From assembly GCA_022822575.1 (NCBI GenBank), contig JAJEBJ010000185.1, forward strand, positions 1 through 5,639: a stretch of DNA of 5,639 nt, read 5' to 3'. Below the pieces are notes generated by a model. It saw nothing but the letters and a program-made list of their open reading frames with translations. It had not been told where the DNA came from and ran no database searches. The stretch comes from Alphaproteobacteria bacterium (lineage in GTDB: Bacteria > Pseudomonadota > Alphaproteobacteria > SP197). Positions 5,311 through 5,639 of this stretch are shown here, one piece after another. Each line of letters begins with the position of its first letter. Position 1 is the first letter of the stretch. The position numbers and the translations under genes are program-made.

Positions 5311-5639
5311 ATGCCGAACCTGGTCCCCCCGCATGGCGGCGGCGCACTGCAGCCCCTGCTGCTCTCTGCGGCGGAGATCGCGGACGAGATCGAACGTGCC
5401 CGTCGGCTGGTCAAGGTTCCGTTGACCAGCCGGGAGATATCGGATCTCTTCATGCTGGCAATGGGCGCCTACACCCCGCTGGCGGGTTTCATGGGGAGAG
5501 AGGACTGGTACGGCTGTTGCGTCGACATGATGACATCCGACGGCATTTTCTGGCCGGTACCCATCACCGTTTCCTGCGACGAGGATCACGCCAAGGGCAT
5601 CCGTATCGGCGACGAGGTCGCTCTGGTGGATGGCGAGAC
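5311..5639 (+). CDS. sat: Sulfate adenylyltransferase (ATP sulfurylase), dissimilatory type, 3'-truncated
   Basis: The first 109 residues of Sat run off the right edge. Here the enzyme would release ATP and sulfate from APS and pyrophosphate, completing sulfite oxidation begun by AprBA. The N-terminal PUA-like domain is clear: LVPPHGGGALQPLL (4-17), then VPLTSREISDLFMLAMGAYTPLAGFMG, the standard signature of the single-subunit Sat family, then FWPVPITVS. This is not the CysD/CysN type. The catalytic HxGH motif would come later and is not in view. The ATG at 5311 is the only likely start: an in-frame TAG lies at 5284-5286, and GAGGGG (5296-5301) sits nine bases upstream. It is transcribed divergently from aprMBA across 365 bases. 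No break is seen in the visible part. Confidence 0.96.
   Translation, partial: MPNLVPPHGGGALQPLLLSAAEIADEIERARRLVKVPLTSREISDLFMLAMGAYTPLAGFMGREDWYGCCVDMMTSDGIFWPVPITVSCDEDHAKGIRIGDEVALVDGE

Noticed and set aside
4803..5453. Minus-strand 216-codon frame crossing aprM, the divergent region and sat
   Set aside because: It spans both known genes in the wrong frame. The middle part from ATG 5249 (MPRQLPEKEEGD...) looks somewhat protein-like but has no ribosome binding site and becomes a shadow of aprM.
1..5639. tRNA, rRNA, CRISPR array, insertion sequence ends or riboswitch
   Set aside because: No cloverleaf, regularly spaced repeat, transposase motif with terminal inverted repeats, or known riboswitch core was found by eye on either strand.

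Overview
The window is GC-rich bacterial chromosome. It carries most of a dissimilatory sulfite-oxidation module: a minus-strand aprM-aprB-aprA operon (4945 down to 1805) and, divergently on the plus strand, the start of sat (5311 to the right edge). AprM is the small membrane protein found next to aprBA in many sulfur-oxidising Proteobacteria. No qmo, dsr or cys gene is visible. The parsimonious reading is a sulfur-oxidising or sulfite-disposing proteobacterium, possibly alpha or gamma; this placement is inferred from gene content and composition, not from phylogeny.

Layout. Positions 3-1055 (+) hold the C-terminal ~350 residues of an FAD-dependent amine/amino-acid oxidase of the DAO family, cut by the left edge and most like the gamma-glutamylputrescine oxidase (PuuB) group. 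Positions 1056-1804 contain no recognisable gene. A plausible unrecognised 91-codon minus-strand ORF with its own Shine-Dalgarno lies there at 1434-1709. The rest, 1056-1433, is the convergent intergenic space, with a short palindrome and one hairpin but no convincing terminator. aprA and aprB overlap by one base (TGATG). aprB and aprM are 52 bases apart, with a small terminator-like hairpin in the gap. The 365-base divergent region 4946-5310 should hold both promoters. It also holds two overlapping small minus-strand ORFs that lead, with a good ribosome binding site, straight into the aprM start.

How the genes work together: AprBA oxidises sulfite plus AMP to APS. Electrons leave through the FAD of AprA and the two [4Fe-4S] clusters of AprB to the membrane protein AprM, and presumably on to the quinone pool. 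Sat then converts APS plus pyrophosphate to ATP and sulfate. The DAO-type oxidase points the opposite way and is separated by about 750 bases, so it is probably an independent gene. The most noteworthy unexplained items are the small ORFs before aprM, the ORF after aprA, and the hairpin between aprM and aprB.
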